A stretch of DNA of 64,000 nucleotides from MFD01213-c1 sp963704405 (GCA_963704405.1 OY969903.1:2108001-2172000), one strand, 5' to 3'; shown: positions 37,816-47,575, counted from the stretch's first letter. Made by a program: numbers and translations. The notes: generated by a model not told the origin, from the sequence alone.

Positions 37816-40017
37816 TCAGTTATCAAAAACATTTGATGGCGTGGCAGGAGGGGGCTTCTGGTCCGGCGACTTTGTGAAAGGCGCTGCAGGCGCCGCGGCG
37901 GGCTCGGAGGCGGGAGGCGGCGCAGCAGTGAGCAGTGGTTTGATCCGCGTGCGGTCGAGTGCTGTCGCCGCGACCTGGCGGTCAGCGCCGCTCGGGGATG
38001 TGACCAGCTCCAGGCGGTCATGCTCGGTGATGCGCTGGGCGACGATGTCGTTGAATTTCAGGTCGGATACGACGTCGCCGCTGTTCTTATCGACAAGGAC
38101 TCGGCCATACAGCATCCAGCACGGAAGCGGGTCGAGCCAGGACACCGCGTTTTCGGTTGCACCGAATTTGTCGAGCACGGCAGTCGGAAGGAGGGGGCTG
38201 GGCCAGACGATGTCTTTCGTCAGCTTTTTGCCGGTCGAGGCATTGAAGGCCATGAGCATTCCGCTGCGGCTTTCTTTGTCTTCGATATAGATGGCGATGA
38301 AATTGCCAAAGGTGGAGTAGGCCAGGCCGCGCGGTTCGAAGGGGAGGGATTTGTCGATTTCGGTGATATTGACGGTGTTCAACTCTTCGCCGGTGAGCAG
38401 GTTGTATTGCACCAGGACGGGCAGGCCGTTGCGTTTGCCGGCGGCCATCAGGCGCTCGAGAGGCGGAGCGGTAATTGTAATGGCGACACCGCCGGTGGAT
38501 TCGGGGAGCTTGAGCGGCGTGGTGACGAGTGACTGGCTGGCAACACTGTAGGCTTCGACTGTCGCGCCATGTGACGCTTCACCGCGCTGGAGGAGGATGC
38601 GATCGGGGCTGGAGAATGCCAGGAGTTTTGATTCTCCTTCGTCGAGATCAATCGTGCCCGTCACGCTGTTTTGGTCGAAGGACCAGACCTGGATGGAGCG
38701 GCGGGGCCACTTGGCTATGTATGCGATTGCCTTGCCGTCGGGGCTGAGGACGAATTTTTCAGGGGTGGCGGCGAGTGAGTGCGAGTCGCCAACCTGCTGC
38801 CAGGTTTGCGTGTTCCATGCTTCGATGGTGCAGCCTCCGCCGCTCTTTTTGATGATCGCAACGATGGGTGTGCGGGATGCGGGGCGAAGCACTTCGTCGA
38901 TGGGGCCGGGGATCTTGTTTGTTTCCAGCGGGCCGGCAATGGATGCTTCAACCGTTTCGGGGGTGGAGGCGGGCGCGGTGGAGGAGGCGACGATCTGCGA
39001 AGGGGAACTCTTTGGCCGAGCGGCGACCATGACCGGAGCGGCCGCCGGCGGGGCGATCCAGCTCAGACCGGGGCCGAATGGGCTGAGTGGAATTTTGGAT
39101 TGCGCTTTGGCCTGCTGCACGACGGTCTGGGCGAGCAGGTTTAATCCGACGACCAGCGCGATGCTGATAACGGCGCCGATGGAAAAACCACCGGCGGCAT
39201 AGGCGATGGAGCCGGGCAGTTCGGCTTCGCGCAGGCGGAAGAGCAGCCACAACGCGGTGGCGGAAATGATCAACCCGACCACGGCGCCGACGATCAGGCC
39301 GAACAGCGCGCCGTTGCCGAAAAACCACATGGAGACGGCCATCGCGAATGCGGGCATGAACGTGGCGAAACCCCGCAGCTTCAGGCCCGGCGGCATCTGA
39401 TAGTGCATCTCGCGACCGGCCTTGCGGATCATCGAAAGCGCGATGGGGAAAATAAACGCCCAATACAGCAATATGGGAATGAGAAAGCGGATCAACGCGA
39501 TCCAGGAGACATTCTGTACGTCCTGCTGGCTGGCGGCGTAACCGAAGCCGGCGACACCGAGGATGATCAGCACCAGGGGGAGCCACTGATCGACAGCCTG
39601 GGCGCCGGGGTAGCGGAAATGCATCAGATTTCGGCGACCGAAAGCCTGCGAGGGGGCGTCCAGCGGGATTTCCTGGGCATTGGGGTTGGCGGCGATCCGG
39701 GTTTCAATGCGCGGGCCAATTTTGCCAGAACCGCTGCCGCCGGCGATTGGGGCCTCCTCATCGGCGAAGGAGGCGAGCGATTCGAGCTGAGACAGGGCGT
39801 CGTTTTCCGCGTCGGCCGTGCTGCTGTCAAAGGCGCTGGGAGACTGCTTTGCCGCGGGTGTGCCACCGGCGGCTGAGTTTTTTGCCTTGGCGGGGCTTGG
39901 TTCACCAGGAATCTGGAAGACGGTGCCGCACGCCTTGCACTTGACCCGTTTGCCGGCGAATTGGGGCGGCGCCTGGAACCGTTTTCCACATGAAGTGCAT
40001 TCAGCCGTGATCGACAT
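37816..40017 (-). CDS. Zinc-ribbon polytopic membrane protein with WD-like propeller tail
   Basis: 733 residues from the ATG at 40017 (MSITAECTSCGKRFQAPPQF); an upstream ATG at 40071 adds an unlikely N-terminus. The zinc ribbon is CTSCGKRFQ...VKCKACGTVFQIP, the MJ0042-like form frequent in planctomycetes. After a Ser/Ala linker come about five membrane helices (WLPLVLIILGVAGFGYAASQ; IRFLIPILLYWAFIFPIALS; MWFFGNGALFGLIVGAVVGL; SIGAVISIALVVGLNLLAQT). The C-terminal 350 residues are propeller-like (GCTIEAWNTQTWQQVGDSHS, FVLSPDGKAIAYIAKWPRRS, IQVWSFDQNSVTGTIDLDEG). It lacks enzymatic motifs. Position between the calpain-like giant and the DUF4159 protein suggests one envelope cluster. Confidence 0.8.
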   Translation of the reverse strand: MSITAECTSCGKRFQAPPQFAGKRVKCKACGTVFQIPGEPSPAKAKNSAAGGTPAAKQSPSAFDSSTADAENDALSQLESLASFADEEAPIAGGSGSGKIGPRIETRIAANPNAQEIPLDAPSQAFGRRNLMHFRYPGAQAVDQWLPLVLIILGVAGFGYAASQQDVQNVSWIALIRFLIPILLYWAFIFPIALSMIRKAGREMHYQMPPGLKLRGFATFMPAFAMAVSMWFFGNGALFGLIVGAVVGLIISATALWLLFRLREAELPGSIAYAAGGFSIGAVISIALVVGLNLLAQTVVQQAKAQSKIPLSPFGPGLSWIAPPAAAPVMVAARPKSSPSQIVASSTAPASTPETVEASIAGPLETNKIPGPIDEVLRPASRTPIVAIIKKSGGGCTIEAWNTQTWQQVGDSHSLAATPEKFVLSPDGKAIAYIAKWPRRSIQVWSFDQNSVTGTIDLDEGESKLLAFSSPDRILLQRGEASHGATVEAYSVASQSLVTTPLKLPESTGGVAITITAPPLERLMAAGKRNGLPVLVQYNLLTGEELNTVNITEIDKSLPFEPRGLAYSTFGNFIAIYIEDKESRSGMLMAFNASTGKKLTKDIVWPSPLLPTAVLDKFGATENAVSWLDPLPCWMLYGRVLVDKNSGDVVSDLKFNDIVAQRITEHDRLELVTSPSGADRQVAATALDRTRIKPLLTAAPPPASEPAAAPAAPFTKSPDQKPPPATPSNVFDN

Positions 40018-40364
40018 CCATAAACCCCTGAACGGCACGCAACCGTTGAATTGCACCGGCCCTGAAACCATTCTTCAAATCAGTTTTCAGCCGGCAAAAC
40101 ATAACTTAATTAAGCTAAATAATATACGTGACTCAGTGAGCTATCGCAACGCGTCCCAAATTTCGATCACCTTTTTGAACTGGGGACGAAATTCCATCCT
40201 GCCGGTCAATATTTAGATCGTCTGACAGGCGATTTGACGGATGGACCCGTAGCAGCGATTCCAGATCAACTACAAAGTATTTGGGGGACCGGCCATGAAA
40301 CTGCTTGCAGATGCCAATGAACGGGTCCACTTGATGAAGCGGCCCAATTATGCTGCGGCCACGA
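40018..40364. other. Intergenic region between two envelope genes
   Basis: About 350 bases, AT-richer, with a TTAATTAAGC stretch near 40105. A 65-residue minus-strand frame exists here, but it has no ribosome site and no domain-like sequence, so I do not call it. Confidence 0.35.
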
Positions 40365-43300
40365 TTAGCTCGTCGCCTGGCAGCCGTCGTAGAAATTGGC
40401 TTTCATCTGGGCAAAGGTGAGAGTTGCGTAGCCCTGGCTGTTTTCCAGGGAATCACCGGAGATGCCCCATGGGTTGCGGACGACGTAATGAGTCACGCCG
40501 TTGCCGTCCATGGAGACACTGACGAGCGTGTAGGCGTGGCTGGCAATCAGGGTTTGGGGATTGACGGTACCGAAGGTGACGGCTTCGCCGCTGGCGAGGT
40601 CGGTAGAAACCATGTTGTAAAACGCGGACTCTGATGAATAGCTGCTCATATAGAAAATGGATGAAGCGATGCCGAGGTTGGTGTAGACGCTGCCCATCCA
40701 GCCGCTGTTGATGGAGGAATAGGTGTTGGCTCCGGTGCGGAAGTAGGCGAAGGCTTTTTCCATGACCATGGCCCAGATGTCGCCGCTCGCGCCAGGGTGG
40801 GCGAACTGGAAACCACCGCCGTAGAAGCCGGTGGAGAAGCTGTTCGACACGCGGACATAGACCGGCGTGCCCTGGGAGATCAGGCGGACGGTGTACGTGC
40901 CGTCGCCCATATCGACGGCGGATTCCTGCAGCACCGACGGCTTCACACCGGCATAGGCCGCCAGTGTTGAGAGGAAGTAGCAGTCACCGACGCCGCCTTG
41001 ATTGACATCGGCGGCAACAGGTCCGGTGCCCCATAGCGATTGCGTTACTTTCACTGTTGCGCCCGCGTCGGTTGGATTCGACAGGCTGGCGGCGAGCGCT
41101 TTGCTCACACCGCCCGCAAAACTGCTGACGGCATGTACGGCGCCAAGACCGCTGAAGGTGTCAGTCGAGTCGATCCATGCGCTGACGTTGGTGGCAGCGC
41201 TGGTGATGGCGGTGACCGCGCCGTCGATCGCTTCGATCGTTGTGCGGATCAGGACTGAACCATCGACGCTGATTCCGTCGGCTCCGCCGCGCGTATAAAC
41301 GAAGACGCCGGCGGCGGGGACAGCCTGTGTATACGTTTGGCCGTCGGCGGTGATTGTCAAAGTCGAACCGCTCTGAAACAGCGAGATCGAATCTTGCGTG
41401 CCGCTGGCGGTGATGACCAGTTCATTGGTGTAGCGGGTTGCGATGGTGATGTTTCCGTTGCTGCTTCCGCTGGAAGCGACAATGTTCACCACGTTGGACG
41501 CCGGCGACGCCGCGGTGTCAGTGACGGCCTGGACTTTATAGTAATACGTCTGGCCCGCAGTCGCCGTCATGTCGCAATAAGTTGTGGTGGTGATGGAATT
41601 CAGCTTGGTGAGCTGTGTGAATGTCGTTCCATCGCCTGAGCGCAGAATGACAAAGCCGGTGGCCTGCGCGTCTTTGCTGGTCCAGGCCAGATTGATCCAC
41701 GCGCCAACCGACGCGGCAGTGAGGCCGGTTGGCGCATTCAGCGCCGTGGTGACCGTGGCGACATTCGAATTGGCCGATGTGACGCTCGCGTCAAACGCTT
41801 CGATTTCATAGCTGTAGGTCTGCATGGAAGCGACGGTCGCATCCGTGTAGCTGTTGGCCGCCGCCGTGGTGAGCTTCGTAACTTGCGAGAAGTGCGTCCC
41901 ATCGGTCGAGCGCATCACATAATAACCCGTGGCGGAGGCGTCATTGTCGGTCCATGCCAATTGCACGCTGGAGCCGGTGGTGGCGGCCGCCGTCAACCCT
42001 GACGGCGCGGCCAAAGGCGTTGTCACGCTGGCTGGGGAGGTCATCGCCGATGTGTTGGTGTCGGCGAAGGCCTGCAATTCATATTGATATCCCTTGCCGG
42101 AGACAACTGTGCTGTCGGTGTAGGTGTTCACCGCGCCGCTGGTGATTTTCGCCAGTTGCGTGAAATGCACGGCGTCGGTCGCGCGGAAGACGAGATAACC
42201 ACCGGCAGAAAGATCGTTGTCGGTCCAGTTCAACTGAACGTTCGCGCCGCTGGGTGCGGCGGCCAAGGCGCTGGGCGCGATGAGCGGCGTTGTCGCCGAT
42301 GCGCTCGCCGACGCGTCGGAGCTTACAGATCCGTTGAACGCGCGGACCTTGTACGTATAGCCGTGATTGGAGCTTGCTGTTGTGTCGGTGTATGTAGTGG
42401 TCGCGCCGGAATTGAGCTGCGCAATCTGAGTGAACGAAATGCCGTCGCCCGAGCGAAGCACATAATATCCGAGCGCGGCTGCGTCTTTGTCCGTCCAACC
42501 AAGCTGAATCGTCGCCGGTCCCTTTACTGTTGCGGCTAAGCCGGTGGGCACCGCGAGCGGTGTTGTCGCGCCTGCGACATTCGATGCGGCGGATGTCACT
42601 GCCGCGCTGATTGCCTCGACTTCATACGTATATGCATGCAGCGAAAGCGCCGACGAATCGGTGCAGGCAACCGCTGCGCCGGAGGTCAGTTTCGCGATCT
42701 GTGAATAGTTGATCCCATCGCTGGATCGAAGCACCAGATAACCGGTTGCGCCTGCGTCATTGTCAGTCCAGTTCAATTGCATGATCGTGCTGGACTGCGG
42801 AACGACGGCCAGCCCTGATGGCGCGGCCAAAGGCGTGGTGGCCGACGCCGGAGCCGAAATCGCCGAATTATTTCCGGCCCTGATCGCCTGAACTTCGTAT
42901 TGATACGCCTTGCCTGAGGTGACGGTGTTGTCGGTGTAGGAATGGGCGCTGCCCGAACCGAGGCTGGCTATCTGCAGGAATGTCTTTCCGTCGGTGGCGC
43001 GAAGTACGAGGTATCCCGTTGCGCCGGCGTCATTGTCGGTCCAATTCAACTGCATGCTGGCGCCGTTCTGCGCGGCGGCGGTCAGTGAAGTTGGTGTGGC
43101 GAGCGGTGTCGTCACCGCCGTGCTGTCGGACATCGCCGATGTATTGCCGGTGCAATATGCCTGCACCTTGTATCGATAGGCGCTGTTCGACGTGGCGGCG
43201 ATATCGGTGAAGCTCGTCGTCTTGCCGGAACTGATCTGCGCGATCTGCGAAAAGTTCGTTCCGTCGCTCGACCTCAGCACGTAATAACCCGTGGCGGCCG

Positions 43301-44384
43301 GATCGGTATCGGTCCAGCTCACCTGGACCGTCGTCGCGCCCTTGGCCACTGCGGTGACGGCCGTCGGTATCGCCAGTGGTGTGCTTGCGGACGCCATCGT
43401 CGACCCGGGCGACGTCGTCACCGAATCAAATGCCTGGATCTCATACGAATAAGTATGACGTGGCTGAACGCTTTTGTCGGTATAGGTGGTGGCGCTGCCG
43501 ATAGTGATCTTATTGATCTGCGAGAAATGAATGTTGTCTGTCGAGCGGAGCACATAGTAGCCGGTGGCAGATGAATCATTGTCCGCCCAGATCAGTTGCA
43601 CGCTGGAGCTGCTGAGCGCCGCTGCCTCCAGGCGCGAAGGCGCCGCAAGCGGAGTGGTGGCGGTAGCGATGTTCGACATCGCCGATGTATTGCTCCCGCT
43701 ATATGCCTGCACTTCATACTTATAGTTGCGGCCTGAAAGCGCGGTGGTGTCCAGGTATGTGGTTGCATCGCCGACCGTCAGGCTCGCAATCTGCGTGAAG
43801 ATTTTCCCGTTGTCCGATCGAAGAACGTTATATCCGCCGGCGGATGAATCTTTGTCGGTCCAGGCTAATTGCACGCTGGATGTATTGACGGCGGTCACCG
43901 TTAAGGATGCGGGAGCGACCAGCGGCGTGATGGCTGTTGCGACCGCCGAAACTTCCGAAGTGCTGGCCGTGTTGTAGGCCTGGATTTCATACTTGTAGGT
44001 TGCGTCAGATGCCGCTGAAGTGTCGGTGAATGTGCAGGTTTTGAAAGACGTCGTGCGGCCAACCTGGCTGAAATTAATCCCGTCGGCCGAACGCAGCATG
44101 TTGTAACCGGAGGCGGTTGCGTCCTTGTCCGTCCAGACGAGCTGGATGGTCGTCGGTCCTTTAACAGTTGCATTCAGGCTTGAGGGGATGGCCAGGACGG
44201 AGGATTTCGCCTGTGCGTGAACGGTTGCCGGAAGGGGCAAATGGGAGACGGACATCATGGTGCGCGATTCGAGCGGTTCGAACTGGCACGCCGCCCGAAT
44301 CTGCTGCCGCAGTGTCGCCTTGGGTGAAGCGACGGCGGCGTCCAACCTGCGGACGATCCCATTCCATGATTTCTTGCTCGCCAT
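40365..44384 (-). CDS. Giant secreted protein: ten FN3 repeats plus calpain-family cysteine protease domain
   Basis: About 1339 residues from the ATG at 44384 (ribosome site GAGGAAACT); an upstream frame to 44504 lacks support. The export motif FEPLESRTMM is at about residues 35-45. Ten tandem fibronectin type III-like repeats of about 90 residues follow, each with a core such as VQLAWTDNDASATGYYVMRS...SYTDATV...YSYEIEAFDASVTS and ending TTPLAAP. After a short all-beta module (about 1000-1080) comes a C2-type protease domain with the Cys in DVNQGGVGDCYFLSTLAAYA, His in LIASHAYTLVSVSMDG and Asn in HYVVRNPWG. Calpain proteases are rare in bacteria. It probably acts extracellularly on protein or as a self-processing adhesin; both are inference. 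The repeats are intact, without frame breaks. Confidence 0.88.
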   Translation of the reverse strand: MASKKSWNGIVRRLDAAVASPKATLRQQIRAACQFEPLESRTMMSVSHLPLPATVHAQAKSSVLAIPSSLNATVKGPTTIQLVWTDKDATASGYNMLRSADGINFSQVGRTTSFKTCTFTDTSAASDATYKYEIQAYNTASTSEVSAVATAITPLVAPASLTVTAVNTSSVQLAWTDKDSSAGGYNVLRSDNGKIFTQIASLTVGDATTYLDTTALSGRNYKYEVQAYSGSNTSAMSNIATATTPLAAPSRLEAAALSSSSVQLIWADNDSSATGYYVLRSTDNIHFSQINKITIGSATTYTDKSVQPRHTYSYEIQAFDSVTTSPGSTMASASTPLAIPTAVTAVAKGATTVQVSWTDTDPAATGYYVLRSSDGTNFSQIAQISSGKTTSFTDIAATSNSAYRYKVQAYCTGNTSAMSDSTAVTTPLATPTSLTAAAQNGASMQLNWTDNDAGATGYLVLRATDGKTFLQIASLGSGSAHSYTDNTVTSGKAYQYEVQAIRAGNNSAISAPASATTPLAAPSGLAVVPQSSTIMQLNWTDNDAGATGYLVLRSSDGINYSQIAKLTSGAAVACTDSSALSLHAYTYEVEAISAAVTSAASNVAGATTPLAVPTGLAATVKGPATIQLGWTDKDAAALGYYVLRSGDGISFTQIAQLNSGATTTYTDTTASSNHGYTYKVRAFNGSVSSDASASASATTPLIAPSALAAAPSGANVQLNWTDNDLSAGGYLVFRATDAVHFTQLAKITSGAVNTYTDSTVVSGKGYQYELQAFADTNTSAMTSPASVTTPLAAPSGLTAAATTGSSVQLAWTDNDASATGYYVMRSTDGTHFSQVTKLTTAAANSYTDATVASMQTYSYEIEAFDASVTSANSNVATVTTALNAPTGLTAASVGAWINLAWTSKDAQATGFVILRSGDGTTFTQLTKLNSITTTTYCDMTATAGQTYYYKVQAVTDTAASPASNVVNIVASSGSSNGNITIATRYTNELVITASGTQDSISLFQSGSTLTITADGQTYTQAVPAAGVFVYTRGGADGISVDGSVLIRTTIEAIDGAVTAITSAATNVSAWIDSTDTFSGLGAVHAVSSFAGGVSKALAASLSNPTDAGATVKVTQSLWGTGPVAADVNQGGVGDCYFLSTLAAYAGVKPSVLQESAVDMGDGTYTVRLISQGTPVYVRVSNSFSTGFYGGGFQFAHPGASGDIWAMVMEKAFAYFRTGANTYSSINSGWMGSVYTNLGIASSIFYMSSYSSESAFYNMVSTDLASGEAVTFGTVNPQTLIASHAYTLVSVSMDGNGVTHYVVRNPWGISGDSLENSQGYATLTFAQMKANFYDGCQATS

Positions 44385-44720
44385 AGTTTCCTCGCGCCAT
44401 GAGACGTTGTCGTACCCCATGGATATCGAATACGAATCCGGGACGATGAAGCGAGGGGTTCGGATTTTCATTTTGGAAAGCGGCGAGATTATTGGCCGGG
44501 GCAAGTGTTATCGACCGCGCATGATGAAGCTGGGAAAGCAGGTGCGCATGTAGCGGCACGGTCGCGATGAAGGGCGCGGTCAGAGCGGGATTAACGTCAG
44601 GTGGAGTTATGAGGGCTGAGCATGTTGTTCTGGCGACAGATGGACCGGGGCCAATCGAAGGCAGGCGGCGGCATACCGAAAAAGCCGGACATTTTTGGAT
44701 ACAGGCGGACGCGCCATCGG

Positions 44721-45617
44721 CTAGTCAGGCTCGTCAAGCGGTTCCGCAGAGGTGGATTCCGCCGCAGGGGATGGCGGCAAAGAAGTTGGAGTCGTTTCGC
44801 TTTCGTCCGCCAGGTGAAGGCTCGCTCCGATGTATGTCTTGCGATGCTCTTCTGAAGCCGCCTCGATCTCAACTTCGCCCAGCGCTTCTGCCTGGCTTAC
44901 GAGAATCTTCTTTTCGCGGATCAGTTCCAGAAGGGCGAGGAAGACACCGATCATTTCGCTGCGCGATTTGCGGCCGACAATCAGCGAGCGCAGCGTTAGC
45001 TTCCCATCACGCTTCAGCCGATCTTCAATATCGGCGGCGTGCAGATCGATCGGGGTGTCGTCGTACGTGACCTCATGATATTTGGGCTTGCGGACGCCGA
45101 CCTCTTTCATCAGTCGGTCAAACGCGCCGAGCAGATCCCACACCTGCACTTCCTCAAGATCAACCGGAGGTGGTTCATCCGCGTCACCTTCCAGCCGGGC
45201 GGGGAAACGCGGGAAACGCGCTTCGTGCTGATGCTGGCGTTTTTCCAAAGCGCCGGCGGCATCTTTGAATTGCTTGTATTCGAGCAGCTTCTGAACCAGC
45301 TCGTAGCGGGGATCGGCCAGTTGCTGGGCGGCGGTGGGTTCGCCGCTCTCATTTTGAACGGGGGCCCGGGGGAGAAGGGTGGCGGATTTGATTTCCATCA
45401 GGGTGGCGGCCATGACCAGGAAATCGCCGGCGACGTTGATATCAAAATCGCCCTGGCCTTTGAGGTCTTTCAGCATCATGACGTACTGCATGTAGGTGTC
45501 GGTGATGCGGGCAATGGGGATGTCGTAGATGTCCAGCTCGTCCCGCTTGATGAGATAGAGCAGGAGATCGAGCGGGCCGTTGAAGACGTCAAGTTCGACA
45601 CGGTAATCCACGGCCAT
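44721..45617 (-). CDS. scpA: Segregation and condensation protein A
   Basis: 298 residues from the ATG at 45617 (MAVDYRVELDVFNGPLDLLL); an in-frame ATG 15 bases earlier is an alternative. ScpA is the kleisin that bridges the SMC heads with ScpB for chromosome segregation. The N-terminal helix domain FNGPLDLLLYLIKRDELDIY (binds SMC neck) is canonical, as are VAGDFLVMAATLMEIKSATL and the C-terminal winged-helix SMC-cap contact (GVFLALLELIREKKILVSQA). A variable Ser/Pro-rich tail ends the protein. No scpB in the window. It is divergent from the Uma2/kdsD operon with an approximately 100-base gap. Confidence 0.94.
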   Translation of the reverse strand: MAVDYRVELDVFNGPLDLLLYLIKRDELDIYDIPIARITDTYMQYVMMLKDLKGQGDFDINVAGDFLVMAATLMEIKSATLLPRAPVQNESGEPTAAQQLADPRYELVQKLLEYKQFKDAAGALEKRQHQHEARFPRFPARLEGDADEPPPVDLEEVQVWDLLGAFDRLMKEVGVRKPKYHEVTYDDTPIDLHAADIEDRLKRDGKLTLRSLIVGRKSRSEMIGVFLALLELIREKKILVSQAEALGEVEIEAASEEHRKTYIGASLHLADESETTPTSLPPSPAAESTSAEPLDEPD

Positions 45618-45719
45618 CCTTGGTTGGAACATTCAGGCGTTTTCCGCCACGCGATTGATTCTAATGGAGGCATTGGGGGAATCCAGCGTGTTTTGCCTGT
45701 CTTTCGCTATAATGTGGGG

Positions 45720-46337
45720 ATGGAGCAAGCCATTCCTGAAACCCGGCGGTATTCCATTGAAGAATATCTGCGCCTGGAAAATGAGGCGGTTGAGAAGCAC
45801 GAGTTTTATTATGGGGAGATTATTGCGATGGCGGGGGGATCCGCCCAACATGCGCTGATTACCGCAAACTTCATTGCGGCGATTCATTCTAGATTGAAAG
45901 AGAAGCCTTGCCGGGCCTACAGCGGCGACCTGCGCCTGCGCGTGCCTGGCACACCGCTTTATGTCTATCCTGACCTGAGCGTCATTTGCGGACCATTGGA
46001 ATACGACGAGATGGATCAGACTCACCAGACGGTCACGAACCCTAAGTTGGTGGTTGAAGTGTTGTCACCGACAACTCTGTTGCGCGATCGGAATGAGAAG
46101 TTCGAACATTATCTGCAGATGAAGTCGTTGGAAGAGTACATCATGGTGTCGCAAAAGGAGGCTCGAATAGACAGCTTTTTCCGCCAGCCAGGCGCGACCT
46201 GGTTGCTGACACCGTCTTTGGGCATTGATGTCGTTGCAAGGATTCGCAGCCTTGAGATTGATCTGCCGCTGACGGAAATTTATGCCGGCGTGGAGTTTCC
46301 TCCGACGGTGATTGAAGACAAACCGCGGGCATTGTGA
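45720..46337 (+). CDS. Uma2-family (DUF820) predicted restriction-fold nuclease
   Basis: 205 residues from the ATG at 45720 (MEQAIPETRRYSIEEYLRLE). The PD-(D/E)XK fold is recognisable: EFYYGEIIAMAGGS, a strand with YVYPDLSVICG supplying the Asp, and LVVEVLSPTTLLRDRNEKFE with the E-x-[L/V] motif and the Lys/Arg-rich helix; then YLQMKSLEEYIMVSQKEARI. This family is very abundant in planctomycetes and cyanobacteria; roles are not firmly known (nuclease of selfish or defence type are suggestions). The stop overlaps the ATG of kdsD (TGATG), so the two are translationally coupled. Confidence 0.86.
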   Translation: MEQAIPETRRYSIEEYLRLENEAVEKHEFYYGEIIAMAGGSAQHALITANFIAAIHSRLKEKPCRAYSGDLRLRVPGTPLYVYPDLSVICGPLEYDEMDQTHQTVTNPKLVVEVLSPTTLLRDRNEKFEHYLQMKSLEEYIMVSQKEARIDSFFRQPGATWLLTPSLGIDVVARIRSLEIDLPLTEIYAGVEFPPTVIEDKPRAL

Positions 46338-47335
46338 TGGATGAATCAATTTTAAAGTTTGCCAGGCAGGTCATTGAGACCGAGGCCGGGGCGGTCGCCG
46401 CGATGGCGGCGGCCATAGACGAGCATTTTGAACGCGCGGTGCGGCTGGTGCTGGATTGCCCCGCATCCGTCGTCGTCACCGGCATGGGCAAAGCGGGGCA
46501 TGTGGTGCGCAAGCTGTCGGCGACGCTGGCGAGCACCGGCACGCCGAGCTATTTCTTGAATCCTGCGGATGCCGTGCACGGGGACCTGGGGTCGCTGCGC
46601 AGCGGGGATGTGCTGCTGCTGCTGTCGGCCAGCGGGGAGAGCGATGAGATTCTTCGGCTCTTAAATATCGTGAAGAAGCTGGGGCACCCGGTCGTCGCCA
46701 TCACCGCGATGCGGACGAATTCTGTCGGTCGGTTTTCAGATATTGTTTTGGCTACGGGAAAAATCGAAGAGGCGTGTCCGCTCGGGCTGGCTCCCAGTGC
46801 TTCCACAACCGCGATGCTCGCGCTCGGTGACGCTCTGGCGCTTACCGTCATGCAGGTCCGAAAATTCTCCGCGGAAAGTTTTGCGATCTTTCATCCGGCC
46901 GGCCAGCTTGGCCGCAAGCTCATTAAGGTAAAAGAGGCGATGACGTTCCGCATCGGCGAAAACCTGCCGGTAGCTTCAGACCGCCTCAGCGTCGGCCAGG
47001 TGCTGCACGAAGTGAGCACCATCAAGCGGCGAAGCGGGGCCGTGATCCTCACCGGCGATGACGGAAAAATCACCGGCATCTTCACCGATGGCGATCTGCG
47101 GCGGCTGGTCACCGATGATGATGGGACAGGACTCAAGCGGCCCGTACGCGAAGTGATGAAGACCAACCCCAAGCGGATTCCCGGCGAGCATCTGGCGAGC
47201 GAAGCGATGGCCGTCATGCGGCAATATCGAATCGACGAATTGCCGGTCGTGGATGATGAAGATCGGCCGGTGGGGCTGATTGACGTGCAGGACCTGGTGG
47301 TGTTGAAGATGCTGGATGTTGAGCCGGAGAATTGA
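46337..47335 (+). CDS. kdsD: Arabinose-5-phosphate isomerase (KpsF/GutQ family)
   Basis: 332 residues with an N-terminal SIS domain (VVVTGMGKAGHVVRKLSATL; LLLSASGESDEILRLLNIVK; LGLAPSASTTAMLALGDALA) and two CBS domains (AMTFRIGENLPVASDRLSVG; TGIFTDGDLRRLVTDDDG; VIDVQDLVV-type end). It converts ribulose-5-phosphate to arabinose-5-phosphate, the first committed step to Kdo for LPS. The likely ATG at 46337 overlaps the Uma2 stop codon (a GTG one codon earlier is also possible). An OstA/LptC-like gene follows, matching the kdsD-lptC order of LPS operons, although kdsC is absent. Confidence 0.93.
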   Translation: MDESILKFARQVIETEAGAVAAMAAAIDEHFERAVRLVLDCPASVVVTGMGKAGHVVRKLSATLASTGTPSYFLNPADAVHGDLGSLRSGDVLLLLSASGESDEILRLLNIVKKLGHPVVAITAMRTNSVGRFSDIVLATGKIEEACPLGLAPSASTTAMLALGDALALTVMQVRKFSAESFAIFHPAGQLGRKLIKVKEAMTFRIGENLPVASDRLSVGQVLHEVSTIKRRSGAVILTGDDGKITGIFTDGDLRRLVTDDDGTGLKRPVREVMKTNPKRIPGEHLASEAMAVMRQYRIDELPVVDDEDRPVGLIDVQDLVVLKMLDVEPEN

Positions 47336-47345
47336 AGTGCTGGAA

Positions 47346-47385
47346 GAGGGTTTGAACGCAGAGATGCGGAGGTCGCAGAGGTGGA
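47346..47385. repeat. Half of a GCAGAGG-type repeat
   Basis: The phrase AACGCAGAGATGCGGAGGTCGCAGAGG contains three loose copies of GCAGAG/GCGGAG. It resembles one arm of a dispersed intergenic element known from related genomes (from memory), but its mirror arm is not evident in the 240-base gap, so it may be a remnant. Confidence 0.35.
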
Positions 47386-47575
47386 AAGACCTGCTGCTTT
47401 GCGAAACCAATATGGTGACATAGCCTGCATCCCATGCCGGCGGCGTCACATTTAAAAAGCCTGAAGTTATTTTGTTTTTGCGCATCACGCACCGGCTGGA
47501 ATCCGGGGTCATGTTAGAGGTTTGCAAAAGAGTGAGATCGGATGCGCTCCGAATTTTGAAAGTAGTTTTTTATTT

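Noticed and set aside
40133..40330. 65-codon minus-strand ORF between two envelope genes
   Set aside because: No ribosome site and no domain-like pattern; composition unlike neighbours.
40365..44384. The approximately 270-base tandem pattern as a DNA repeat array
   Set aside because: It is explained by ten diverged FN3 protein repeats within one intact coding frame.
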